Assembly: GCA_963792875.1 (NCBI GenBank)
Contig: CAWBXV010000005.1
Coordinates: 62,001-126,000 of the forward strand
Source of the DNA: JAHEGP01 sp963792875
GTDB lineage: Bacteria; Pseudomonadota; Gammaproteobacteria; Pseudomonadales; JAHEGP01
Reading direction: 5' to 3'
Length of the DNA stretch: 64,000 nucleotides
Positions 25,589 to 34,806 of this stretch are shown piece after piece; position 1 is the stretch's first letter; every line of letters begins with the position of its first letter. Under the pieces are notes generated by a model, which worked only from the letters and a program-made list of their open reading frames with translations, did no database searches and was not told where the DNA came from. Made by a program: the position numbers and the translations under genes.

Positions 25589-27410
25589 ATCCGCCGCCTT
25601 TGACAGCAAGGGCTTTGTCGCCAGCCTCACCCGCTGCCCCGGCATCTATCAGATGTTCGATCACGAGGGACGGGTGCTCTACGTCGGCAAGGCCCGCAAT
25701 CTCAAGCATCGCGTCGCCAGCTACTTCCGCGGCAGCGGCCTCAACAACAAGACCCTGGCGCTGGTCAGTCGCATCCACCATATGGAAGTGACCGTGACCC
25801 GCACCGAAACCGAAGCCCTGCTGCTGGAAAACAACCTGATCAAGGCGCACCGGCCGCCCTACAATATCCTGCTGCGCGACGACAAGTCCTATCCCTATAT
25901 CTACCTGTCCGCCGACGAGTATCCCCGCCTGGGTTTTCACCGCGGCCCCAAACGCGACGAGGGCAGTTACTTCGGGCCCTACCCCGACAGCGGCGCCGTG
26001 CGCGACAGCCTGGCCTTCCTGCAGAAGGTGTTCAAGGTCCGGCAGTGCGAGAACGGCGTCTTCAAGAACCGCTCGCGGCCCTGCCTGCAGTATCAGATCA
26101 ACCGCTGCACCGCACCCTGCGTCGATCTCGTCGCGCCGGCGGAGTATGCCGAGTCGGTGCGGCATACCCGCATGTTTCTGGAGGGCAAGAGTCAGGACCT
26201 GACGGCCGAGCTGGCCGATCGCATGGAAGCGGCCGCTGCCAGGCTGGCGTTCGAGGAGGCGGCGCAGCTGCGCGACCAGCTGCGCTCGCTGCAGCGCGTG
26301 CGCGAGATCCAGTATATCGAAGGCGAGAGCGGCGACCTGGACATACTCGCGGCCTTTGCGCAGAACGCGGTGGTGTGCATCCAGGTGATGACCGTGCGGC
26401 AGGGGCGGGTGCTGGGCAGCAAGGGCTACTACCCGAGCCTGCAACTGGATGAGGCGCCGGAGGAAGTCCTGGCGGCGTTCATCGGCCAGTTCTATCTGGG
26501 GCCGGGGGCGCACCCGGTGCCCAGGGAACTGCTGGTCGAGGTCGTCCCTGCGGACCACGAGGCGCTGGCCGCCGCCCTGTCCGAGCGCGCCGGCCACAAG
26601 GTGGCGATACAGCACCGGCTGCGCGGCGCCAGGGCGCGCTGGGTGGCGCAGGCCGCTACCACCGCTCAGCAGAACTGTCTGGCCCTGCTGGCGAATCGAC
26701 AGCACGCGCGGTCGCGGCTGGATAGCCTGGCGGAGCAGCTGGCGCTCGATGCCGTGCCTGAGCGCCTGGAGTGCTTCGATATCAGCCACAGCGGCGGTGA
26801 CCAGACCGTCGCGTCCTGTGTGGTGTTCGGCCCCGACGGCCCGATCAAGGCGGATTACCGCCGCTTCAATATCGACGGCATCACCCCGGGTGACGACTAC
26901 GCCGCCATGGCGCAGGCGCTGGAGCGGCGCTACCGCCGCCTCCAGCAGGGCGAGGGCAAACTGCCGGACCTGCTGATCATCGATGGCGGCAAGGGCCAGC
27001 TCAGCGCGGCGGAGGCTATCCTGGCGGAGCTGGGGGTGACCGGCGTCACGCTGCTGGGCATCGCCAAGGGTCCCACCCGCAAGGCGGGCCTGGAGCGGCT
27101 GTTCCTGGGCGCCGGGCATCGCGAGCTGCGCCTGGCGCCCCAGGCGCCGGCGCTGCACTTGCTGCAGCAGATCCGCGACGAGGCCCATCGCTTTGCCATC
27201 ACCGGCCACAAGGGCCGCCGGGACCGCCAGCGCCGGGAGTCCACGCTGCAGAAAATACCCGGCGTCGGTCCCAAAACGCGCCGAAAGCTGTTACGCTACT
27301 TTGGCGGCTTGCAGGCGATCAGCCGGGCGGGTGTCGAGGAGCTGGCACAGGTCTCCGGCATCAGCCCTAAGCTGGCTCAGGCGATCTACGACGCGCTGCA
27401 CGAGGCTTAG
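25575..27410 (+). CDS. uvrC: Excinuclease ABC subunit C
   Basis: Makes both incisions in nucleotide excision repair with UvrB. 611 residues: GIY-YIG nuclease domain (CPGIYQMFD, RVLYVGKARNLKHRV, about 16-95), a cysteine cluster (CLQYQINRCTAPC), UVR motif near 205-240, the RNase H-like domain (ECFDISHSGGDQTVASCVVF, and DLLIIDGGKGQL), and C-terminal helix-hairpin-helix (IPGVGPKTRRKLLRYFG). All parts are intact. Confidence 0.97.
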   Translation: MSTPESAAFDSKGFVASLTRCPGIYQMFDHEGRVLYVGKARNLKHRVASYFRGSGLNNKTLALVSRIHHMEVTVTRTETEALLLENNLIKAHRPPYNILLRDDKSYPYIYLSADEYPRLGFHRGPKRDEGSYFGPYPDSGAVRDSLAFLQKVFKVRQCENGVFKNRSRPCLQYQINRCTAPCVDLVAPAEYAESVRHTRMFLEGKSQDLTAELADRMEAAAARLAFEEAAQLRDQLRSLQRVREIQYIEGESGDLDILAAFAQNAVVCIQVMTVRQGRVLGSKGYYPSLQLDEAPEEVLAAFIGQFYLGPGAHPVPRELLVEVVPADHEALAAALSERAGHKVAIQHRLRGARARWVAQAATTAQQNCLALLANRQHARSRLDSLAEQLALDAVPERLECFDISHSGGDQTVASCVVFGPDGPIKADYRRFNIDGITPGDDYAAMAQALERRYRRLQQGEGKLPDLLIIDGGKGQLSAAEAILAELGVTGVTLLGIAKGPTRKAGLERLFLGAGHRELRLAPQAPALHLLQQIRDEAHRFAITGHKGRRDRQRRESTLQKIPGVGPKTRRKLLRYFGGLQAISRAGVEELAQVSGISPKLAQAIYDALHEA

Positions 27411-27643
27411 CAGCGCTCCCCCGCAGTAATGACGTGGCGGGGCGGCGGGCGCGCTTGACGGTGGTGTGGGCGCCTCCCCAATGCTCGACAATAACAAGGG
27501 GATAACGACCGTCCGGATGTGGCGAGCAATCGGCACGGGCGTTCCGGGCGTCGCTGCCACAGCGGTAGCAATAACACAGTGCGGTGAGCGCAGCGTCGGT
27601 CCAGACCGGCGCGCTGGCGGGGCGTCTTGGCGAGATCATACTG

Positions 27644-28192
27644 ATGATGAACATACCGAACATCCTGACTGTGATTCGCCTGGTCATGATTCCCGTGATG
27701 GTCGTGGTGTTCTACCTGCCCTGGCAGTACGGTCAGATCGTGGCCGCGGTCATCTTCGCCGTCGCCGCCATTACCGACTGGCTCGACGGCTGGCTGGCCC
27801 GCAGGCTCGAGCAGAGCACGCCGTTTGGCGCCTTCCTCGATCCGGTCGCGGACAAGCTCATGGTGGTGATCGCCCTCGCCCTGCTGGTGGAGGACTTCCA
27901 TCGCCCCATGTTCACCATCCCGGCGCTGATCATCATCGGCCGGGAGATCGTCATTTCCGCGCTGAGGGAGTGGATGGCAGAACTCGGCAAGCGCGCCAAC
28001 GTCTCCGTGTCGTGGCTGGGCAAGGTCAAGACCACGCTCCAGATGATCTCTATCATCGTGCTGATGGCCTACGGCCCGCTGCTGCCGGTCTGGCTCCTGT
28101 GGGTCGGCTATGTGCTGCTCTGCGTCGCGGTGGCGCTGACGGTGTGGTCCATGGTGCTCTATCTCAGCGCAGCCTGGGAGCATATGCGTTGA
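27644..28192 (+). CDS. pgsA: CDP-diacylglycerol-glycerol-3-phosphate 3-phosphatidyltransferase
   Basis: Makes phosphatidylglycerol phosphate, the committed step to PG and cardiolipin, in the inner membrane. The CDP-alcohol transferase motif is complete: DWLDGWLARRLEQSTPFG then AFLDPVADK. About 182 residues with several hydrophobic segments. Two adjacent ATG codons (27644, 27647) are possible starts; the open frame continues upstream without family similarity. The 233-base gap after uvrC (27411-27643) holds no other gene that I can support. Confidence 0.95.
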   Translation: MMNIPNILTVIRLVMIPVMVVVFYLPWQYGQIVAAVIFAVAAITDWLDGWLARRLEQSTPFGAFLDPVADKLMVVIALALLVEDFHRPMFTIPALIIIGREIVISALREWMAELGKRANVSVSWLGKVKTTLQMISIIVLMAYGPLLPVWLLWVGYVLLCVAVALTVWSMVLYLSAAWEHMR

Positions 28193-28232
28193 TGGCCCGC
28201 GCCGGCATCTTCGCCCTGGACGCTGCTGCGGC

Positions 28233-28260
28233 TTGACAGATGCTGCAGAGGCAATAGAAT
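28233..28260 (+). promoter_or_regulatory. Promoter of tRNA-Cys
   Basis: TTGACA (28233-28238), 16-base spacer, TAGAAT (28255-28260), followed by a G+C-rich discriminator (GGCGCCC), as is usual for stable RNA promoters. Transcription should start near 28267, about 35 bases before the mature tRNA. Confidence 0.7.
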
Positions 28261-28301
28261 AGGCGCCCTCGTCGGGGTATCCCGGCGATCCTCTCCCTGA
28301 T

Positions 28302-28375
28302 GGCGCGGTGGCAGAGTGGTTATGCAGCGGACTGCAACTCCGTATACGCCGGTTCGATTCCGACCCGCGCCTCCA
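28302..28375 (+). tRNA. tRNA-Cys (anticodon GCA)
   Basis: Seven-base acceptor stem GGCGCGG (28302-28308) pairs with CCGCGCC (28365-28371); discriminator U at 28372, the base required by CysRS, is followed by an encoded CCA (28373-28375). Anticodon stem GCGGA/TCCGT encloses the loop CTGCAAC with anticodon GCA at 28334-28336; the T loop reads GGTTCGATTCC. It follows pgsA, as in Pseudomonas, but the neighbouring Gly and Leu tRNAs found there are not visible here. Confidence 0.97.
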
Positions 28376-28517
28376 TTTTCCGAAGCGTTATTGGCGTAAC
28401 TTCCCTGATTATATCAATGGGTTAAGCCGAGATTGCCCTCTTTTATGAAAAATCCGGGTTAGAAATGTCGGCGCTCATGTGCCCACGATTCGGGAATGCG
28501 CCCCCGAGGTGAATAGG
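28376..28517. other. A+T-richer spacer downstream of tRNA-Cys
   Basis: This 142-base stretch is visibly poorer in G+C than its surroundings, especially 28380-28480. It contains no tRNA, no clear terminator and no copy of the tRNA 3' end that I could find. It leads into the PEP-CTERM gene, whose ribosome-binding site is GAGGTGAATAGG just before its ATG. The composition shift directly after a tRNA gene hints at a foreign insertion point. Confidence 0.4.
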
Positions 28518-29039
28518 ATGAAGACCACAATTGCCGCAGCGGCCTTGTCAGCGCTCGCGCCCTTTGCCGCCAGCGCCGTGGTCGATTTTAATGAGGAGGT
28601 CTCCGACGACCTCAGCGGAGTCGCGACCGACAACGTCTTTTCGCTGGGCGTCGGCCTCAACAGCTTCGTTGGCGGCGTCGGCGAAGGGGAATGCCGTTTG
28701 ACAGTCGGAGGACTGGCTCGGTGCGAGTATGACGACCTCGCCGACGCCTTTCGGGTCGAGCTCGGGGCCGGACATAAGATCACGTCCATAATCGCGAGTG
28801 CTGGCTTTGGCAGCATGGACGGTCTCAAAGACCAGGTCGGTCCGCAGATGTTCGACTTCTTAATAGAAGCGCCGCAAAAGGCATGCAAGCCGTCAGCAGG
28901 CAGCCCCTGCATGTTAATGGGCACGCCTTGGTCCGCCAAGATCGAGGTGTCGCAGGTCCCGCTGCCGGCGACAGGCCTGCTCTTTCTGGGCGGCCTCGCG
29001 GCCCTCGGCGCCGCGTCCCGCCGCCGTCGCGCCGCCTGA
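28518..29039 (+). CDS. Exported protein with PEP-CTERM-type sorting signal (VPLPA variant)
   Basis: 173 residues. An N-terminal signal peptide (TTIAAAALSALAPFAASA) is followed by a mature domain with no family I recognise, containing two cysteine pairs (GECRLTVGGLARCEY and KACKPSAGSPC). It ends in the tripartite exosortase signal: VPLPATGLLFLGGL, hydrophobic helix, and the basic tail ASRRRRAA. Such proteins are processed by exosortase (EpsH/XrtA family) and are usually surface or extracellular polysaccharide-associated. The exosortase gene must be elsewhere. The start is chosen by the ribosome-binding site and the signal peptide. Confidence 0.8.
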   Translation: MKTTIAAAALSALAPFAASAVVDFNEEVSDDLSGVATDNVFSLGVGLNSFVGGVGEGECRLTVGGLARCEYDDLADAFRVELGAGHKITSIIASAGFGSMDGLKDQVGPQMFDFLIEAPQKACKPSAGSPCMLMGTPWSAKIEVSQVPLPATGLLFLGGLAALGAASRRRRAA

Positions 29040-29079
29040 ACTTTCCGGGCCCGATCGGCGGTCCATCGGACGGCCCCCC

Positions 29080-29304
29080 GTGGCGGGGTCCGTCGTCGAG
29101 ACCGCTGCCGCGTGCTGGCACGCGGTGCTGTCGCTCAATGCCGGCGGCGTCATCTTTGAAGTCAAGCAGGGCCCTTACGCGCCCCTCCGGAAGGAGGATT
29201 TCGCACTGTGGTCGCTGCCGGCCGGTGACGGCCGCTGCGGCGACCTGATGGCCTGGTACCGTGACGCGGCCGTCGGCCAGCGCTGGCCTGGCATCGCGCT
29301 GTAG
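29080..29304 (+). pseudogene. C-terminal remnant of a WbuC-family cupin gene
   Basis: The frame reads CWHAVLSLNAGGVIFEVKQG, then PYAPLRKEDFALWSLPAGDG, and ends LMAWYRDA, which I recognise as the C-terminal half of WbuC-type cupin proteins (pattern WHTVVSLEPGTVILEVKxGPY...KDFAPWAP). The first half of the cupin barrel, including the metal histidines, is absent: upstream in the same frame is low-complexity sequence (SGPDRRSIGRPP) that immediately follows the PEP-CTERM stop. A GTG at 29080 has no convincing ribosome-binding site. WbuC genes usually lie in O-antigen clusters; none is here. Best read as a truncated relic. Confidence 0.5.
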
Positions 29305-29385
29305 GCGCATTGACCGCCCGCGTGATCGCCAGCAGCGCCACCGGGCGAAGCGGAGCGCACGGAATGCCGGCGATCCACCTGCCGG

Positions 29386-30504
29386 CTACAGCGACAAGCG
29401 GCTGATCAGGTAGACGCCGGTCGTCACTAGCGGCCAGTACAGCAGCTTGGGAATGCTGCTGTCGTTTGCCTGTATCCATTTCAGGCTTGGCGCATCGTCC
29501 AGGTTGAACAGGTAGGCATTGACCGCCACCAGCAGGATGACCGCGTAAGCCAGGAGGTAGAAGGTCTCCAGGAAGATCAGACCGGAGCCGGGAAAGTCCC
29601 GCCGCAGCGAGATATGGGCGATCATCAGCACGAAGAACATCGCCGATATCGACGAGATGAAGCTGGCGGTGTTGTAGCCCCGCCGGCTGGCCGTTTTCTC
29701 GTTGCCGGTGACCAGCAGCAGCAGGCCGAAAATGATGATGAACACCGTGGTCAGCGGCACGATGTGGGCGACGGCGGCGGCGATGGGGCGCCGCTCCATC
29801 AGAATGTTGAACGTCAGGTCCGGAAAACCCTCAGTGGGGATGCGGTCGAACACCCCCCAGTCGGTGCCGTAATTGGCGATCTGGTAGCTGAAGAAGGTCT
29901 CCTTGATGCGCCACTCGCCCATCACGATATTGGCCACATCGATGCCGAAAACGCTGCCGTCCGAGGTGTCGACATAGCTGTTCAGGTCGGGGTACAGCAC
30001 CAGGTTGCTGTTAAAGTCCTTGGGCCACAGTCGCAGGCGCACCAGCTGGTTATCCAGCGGAAAGGTGCGGTAGTTCAGCCGCTGGCGCACGGTCGAGTCA
30101 AAGTTCCAGCCGATGAAATAGCGTCGCCGCTTTTCCTTGAAGAACAGTTTTCCGGGCTCGACCAGGTTGCCGATATCGACCTCCTCGGGCAGCAGGAAGC
30201 CGCGCTCCTTGATCTTTTCATATTGGTACTCGGTATACTCCTGCCACACGATACCGGTCAAACCGACCTCGGTCGCGCTCTTGAACTTGACGGCCAGAAT
30301 GTAGACGCCGGTAATCAGGCGGTCGGGGGGAACCGAGCTGAAAGGAAATTTCTGCAGGAACGCGTCCGCCTGCTCGTAGCTGGACAGGCGCTCTGCCTGC
30401 GGGAAGCGGTAATCGTAGGCTCGTCGCCATTCCCCGGCGCTCAATGCCAGCATCATCAACGAGAAGCCCGCTGACAGCAGCACCCATCGCGCTCTGATTG
30501 CCAT
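29386..30504 (-). CDS. Pentameric ligand-gated ion channel (Cys-loop receptor-like) homologue
   Basis: 372 residues. Signal peptide or helix at 5-23, an extracellular/periplasmic beta-rich domain (about 60-235), then four membrane helices: M1 241-265 with the conserved proline (HIVPLTTV), M2 276-300, M3 308-333 and M4 351-370. Hallmarks of the prokaryotic Cys-loop fold are visible: FPLDNQ at 148-153 (the FPFDxQ motif, without the loop cysteines), GEWRIKETFF, and the pre-M1 segment LTFNILMERRP with Arg239, laid out as in GLIC. M2 is rich in Ser/Thr on its first half (TASFISSIS), fitting a pore lining. It lies 126 bases after the UrtA-like gene on the same strand. Ion selectivity and ligand are unknown. 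Confidence 0.8.
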   Translation of the reverse strand: MAIRARWVLLSAGFSLMMLALSAGEWRRAYDYRFPQAERLSSYEQADAFLQKFPFSSVPPDRLITGVYILAVKFKSATEVGLTGIVWQEYTEYQYEKIKERGFLLPEEVDIGNLVEPGKLFFKEKRRRYFIGWNFDSTVRQRLNYRTFPLDNQLVRLRLWPKDFNSNLVLYPDLNSYVDTSDGSVFGIDVANIVMGEWRIKETFFSYQIANYGTDWGVFDRIPTEGFPDLTFNILMERRPIAAAVAHIVPLTTVFIIIFGLLLLVTGNEKTASRRGYNTASFISSISAMFFVLMIAHISLRRDFPGSGLIFLETFYLLAYAVILLVAVNAYLFNLDDAPSLKWIQANDSSIPKLLYWPLVTTGVYLISRLSL

Positions 30505-30630
30505 TGTTGTCGTCCTCTGATGTCTCCGCTGAGCTCGTGCTCAGTTCGTATTATGTTGGTGCGCCGGGCGGCTCGGTCTGCCTGATGCGATCGCCGGTTC
30601 GCGTGCGCACGGGATCCCCAGAGACCGCGC

Positions 30631-31965
30631 TCAGGGGGCGCGCGAGCAGGTCCTGGTTTTGGTATCGTAGTGGCCGCAGGCGATCGGCGGGCGCCAGTCG
30701 GTGATGATGTTTACTGATTCGGGCAGATAGTCCGACCAGGGGTCGCCCGGAATCGCGCCTGCGCTGCGCCAGATTACGTTGAACTGCCCGTCGTCACGAA
30801 TCTGGCCGACCATGGCGGGCTTGGTGATATGGTGGTTGGGCAGCATGCGGGCCATGCCGCCTGACAGGTTGGGCACCTCGAGGCCGACGATCGCGTCGCG
30901 CACCCGGTCCGGGTCGGTGGTGCCCGCCTTTTGCACGGCCTTGGCCCACAGCTTGAAGCCGATATAGTGCGCCTCCATGGGGTCGTTGGTCACGCTCCTG
31001 GTGTCGCCGGTGAAGGCCCGCCAGTCCCGGATGAAGTCGCTGTTGGCGGCGCTCTGGACGCTCATGAAGTAGTTCCAGGCGGCCAGATGCCCGACCGGTA
31101 ACTGCTCGCCCAGGGTGGCGAGTTCCTGCTCTCCGACCGAAAAGGCGATCACCGGGATGGCATCGGCAGCGACCTGCTGATAGGCCAGCTCCCGGTAGAA
31201 GGGCACGTTGGCGTCGCCGTTGATGGTCGATATGATGGCGGTTCTTCTGCCCTGGGAACCAAAGCGCTTGATCTGCTTGACGTAGGCCTCCCAGTCGGAA
31301 TAACCGAAGGGCGTATAGATGACCTGGATATCCTCGTCCTGCACGCCCTTCGACTTGAGATAGGCCCGCAGGATCTGGTTGGTGGTGTGCGGGTAGACAT
31401 AGTCCGTGCCGAGCAACACCCAGCGCTCGATGCCGAGCTCGTCGCGCATGTATTCGGTCGCGGGAATCGCCTGCTGGTTCGGGGTCGCGCCGGTGTAAAA
31501 CACGTTGCGCGAAGCCTCCTGTCCCTCGTACTGCAGCGGGTAGAACAGCAGACCATTGAGCTCCTCGAATACCGGCAGCACGGCCTTGCGCGACACCGAA
31601 GTCCAGCACCCGAACACCACGTCGACCTGGTCCAGCTCGAGCAACTCCCGCGCGCCCTCGGTGAACAGCGGCCAGTTCGACGCCGGGTCGACCACGATTG
31701 CCTCGAGTTTCCGGCCGAGCAGCCCACCGGCCTCGTTCTGCTGCTCGATCAGCATCAGCAGGGTATCCTTCAGGGGCGCCTCGCTGATCCCCATGGTGCC
31801 GCTGAGCGAGTGCAGAATGCCAACCCTGATGGGATTCCCGGCCACCCTCAGCTCGCCGCACAGGGCGCTGGTGGCCAACAGGTTCAGCATCAGCAGCAGC
31901 ACTGGAAAAGGACCGGTGACGGTCCGGGTCCTGGTCCGGACCCGGACCCGACTTGCGGTACGCAT
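30631..31965 (-). CDS. UrtA-like urea/short-chain-amide ABC-type substrate-binding protein (orphan)
   Basis: 444 residues, type I periplasmic binding protein. After a basic N-terminus (RVRVRTRTRT) and a hydrophobic signal segment it shows the UrtA hallmarks IRVGILHSLSGTMGISE, VVDPASNWPLFTE, DVVFGCWTSVSRKAVLPVFE, NGLLFYPLQYEG, VLLGTDYVYPHTTN, and NDPMEAHYIGFKLWAKAV. UrtA normally feeds the UrtBCDE urea permease; none of those genes is here. Instead a pentameric channel homologue follows. The ATG at 31965 has GGGAGG just upstream, favouring it over an upstream GTG. It could equally be a sensor-type paralogue binding an amide. Confidence 0.85.
   Translation of the reverse strand: MRTASRVRVRTRTRTVTGPFPVLLLMLNLLATSALCGELRVAGNPIRVGILHSLSGTMGISEAPLKDTLLMLIEQQNEAGGLLGRKLEAIVVDPASNWPLFTEGARELLELDQVDVVFGCWTSVSRKAVLPVFEELNGLLFYPLQYEGQEASRNVFYTGATPNQQAIPATEYMRDELGIERWVLLGTDYVYPHTTNQILRAYLKSKGVQDEDIQVIYTPFGYSDWEAYVKQIKRFGSQGRRTAIISTINGDANVPFYRELAYQQVAADAIPVIAFSVGEQELATLGEQLPVGHLAAWNYFMSVQSAANSDFIRDWRAFTGDTRSVTNDPMEAHYIGFKLWAKAVQKAGTTDPDRVRDAIVGLEVPNLSGGMARMLPNHHITKPAMVGQIRDDGQFNVIWRSAGAIPGDPWSDYLPESVNIITDWRPPIACGHYDTKTRTCSRAP
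31922..31947 (-). repeat. 10-bp perfect inverted repeat inside the start of the UrtA-like gene
   Basis: GTCCGGGTCC (31922-31931) and GGACCCGGAC (31938-31947) flank a six-base loop. It encodes the basic Arg-Thr/Arg-Val stretch just after the start codon, so the mRNA could fold a very stable G+C-rich hairpin close to the initiation region and reduce translation. Confidence 0.5.
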
Positions 31966-32057
31966 GGCGCCTCCCACATCTACTATGCAGTGTCGAACGC
32001 GGTCGCCATCTTCGCGAGTGCGGTGGTACTTCGAGGCGTTCGGTCTTATTGTCAGTT

Positions 32058-32086
32058 GTTATGCCGGCCGAGGGTTTGATAGTAAA
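32058..32086 (-). promoter_or_regulatory. Candidate promoter of the binding protein-channel unit
   Basis: On the minus strand TTTACT (32081-32086) and CATAAC (32058-32063) are 17 bases apart, about 95 bases before the binding protein start. Each hexamer matches four of six consensus positions. The rest of the 406-base divergent gap (31966-32371) shows no gene that I can support; the moxR promoter is not obvious in it. Confidence 0.3.
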
Positions 32087-32371
32087 TGGATCCGTCCCCG
32101 GCGTCGAGAGCCGCTGATGCCCCGGGCCGCTGTCGTGGCCGGCCGCCGGGGTTTTGAGGCCGCGCGCGTTTTGGCGTAAAGTGGCAGCGCGTGCTGCAGC
32201 AGGGCGGGCGCTCGCGGCGCGGCTGGTGTCAGCGGTCGCCAGGTGCCTCGTCTTCGATGCCGGCGGCGACGGGCAACGCTGCCGCAGATGCGCGGCCGGT
32301 CCGGGGCTTGAGTGATCGTTGCCCGCGTTGCAGCGGATCGAAGACACAGCCAATCCTTACCAAGGAACACC

Positions 32372-33341
<970 letters not shown>

Positions 33342-33358
<17 letters not shown>

Positions 33359-34319
33359 TCGCAGCGAGCGCGCCGCGGGGGTCCCGGATCCGCGCGTCCA
33401 CGTCACCCATGCGCACCTGCACGCTCTGCAGGGCGCCGCCCGGGGCTTGAGCTTTCTGCCCCTGCAGGCCGCCAGCAGCGCGCTCAACGGACGCCACGGC
33501 TCGCGGCTGCGCGGCCGCGGGCTCCATTTCGAGGAGATGCGGGGCTACCTGCCGGGCGACGATATCCGCGCCATCGACTGGAAGGCGACGGCCCGCACCG
33601 GCAGGCCCTACGTGCGGGTGTACACCGAGGAGCGCGACCGCCCGGCGCTGCTGGTGGTCGACCAGCGCATGTCCATGTTCTTCGGCTCGCGGCTCAACAT
33701 GAAGTCGGTGACGGCGGCGGAGGCGGCCGCCATCGCCGCCTTTCGCATCCTGGAGGCCGGCGACCGCGTCGGCGGCGTCGTGTTCAACGATCGACAGGTG
33801 CTCGAGTTCGTCCCCAAGCGCAGCCGGCGGGCGACCTCGGCGCTGCTGGAGGCGATCGCGACGTGCAACGGCGAGCTCCATGCCGACAAGCGCGTCGAGC
33901 CGATGCCGGGTGGGCTCAACGCGGTGCTCGGCAGCGTGTCGCGGCTCGCCCTGCACGATCACCTGGTGATCGTGTTCAGCGATTTCGACGGGATCGACGG
34001 CACCACCGAGCGCCGCCTCGCCGGCCTTGCCGCCCACAATGACCTCATTCTGGTGCTGGTGTCCGACCCCATCGCGGAGCGCATCGAGCGGGGCGAACGC
34101 GTGGTCATCAGTGACGGGCAGCGGCAGGCCGAGGTCGACCTGGGCTCGACCGCAGTGCTCGCCGCAGTCGGCGGTTACAGCCAGGCGCGGCTGGCGCGAA
34201 TCCGCGCCTGGCAGTCCGGCATCCGGCTGTCGGTGCTGCCGCTGAGCGCGGCCGAGGAGACCCTGCCGCAGCTGCGTGGACTGATGGGCCGCCTGGCACA
34301 GCGGCGCCGAGTGCGGTGA
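33342..34319 (+). CDS. DUF58 domain protein
   Basis: 325 residues with the DUF58 signature RGLHFEEMRGYLPGDDIRAIDWKATARTG followed, after a few residues, by YVRVYTEERDRPALLVVDQR (the two pieces given separately are the conserved halves). A VWA-like fold follows (about 130-260). No membrane segment, so cytosolic. It overlaps moxR by 17 bases and precedes the DUF4381 gene by 4, as in Bat-type operons. Confidence 0.88.
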
Positions 34320-34323
34320 CGGT

Positions 34324-34806
34324 ATGAATCCCTACCAAGGACTCAACCTGCCCGCCCTGCTCGAGCTGATGCACGATCTGGTGCGGCCCGAGCCAGTCGC
34401 CTGGCTGCCGCAGACCGCCGGCTGGTGGGTGCTGCTGGCCTGGCTGCTGGCGCTGGGGCTGGTGCTGGCGCGGCACTGGCGCGCCCGCAGGCAGGCCAAT
34501 CGCTACCGGCGCGAGGCGCTGGCCGCTTTGACCGCGATCGCCGCCGCGGCCGACCGCGACCCCGCCGCGGCGGCGGCGCAGATCGCCGCACTGCTCAAGC
34601 GCACCGCGCTGGCGGCCTTTCCGCGCCGGCAGGTGGCGCCACTGTTCGGCGCCGACTGGGCGGCGTTTCTGTGCCAGTCGGCCGGTCAGGACCCGCAGGT
34701 CAGGGCCGCCGCCTCCCGGCTGGCGCAGGCGGCCTATCGCGGCGACCTCGACGGCCGGGCGCTGATTGCCCCGGCGCGGCGCTGGATCGAGGTGCACCGT
34801 GCTTGA
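34324..34806 (+). CDS. DUF4381 membrane protein
   Basis: 160 residues. It begins LPALLELMHDLVRPEPVAWL and has a single hydrophobic helix WWVLLAWLLALGLVLA (about 36-55), then a cytoplasmic helical domain with the DUF4381 pattern LLKRTALAAFPRRQVAPLFG and DWAAFL. Found between DUF58 and VWA genes in gammaproteobacterial Bat-like operons. It overlaps the next gene by 8 bases. Confidence 0.85.
   Translation: MNPYQGLNLPALLELMHDLVRPEPVAWLPQTAGWWVLLAWLLALGLVLARHWRARRQANRYRREALAALTAIAAAADRDPAAAAAQIAALLKRTALAAFPRRQVAPLFGADWAAFLCQSAGQDPQVRAAASRLAQAAYRGDLDGRALIAPARRWIEVHRA

Noticed and set aside
28376..29385. tRNA-associated integration site with flanking direct repeat
   Set aside because: The composition change and the gene content fit, but I found no second copy of the tRNA-Cys 3' end and no integrase gene, so an island call is not supported.
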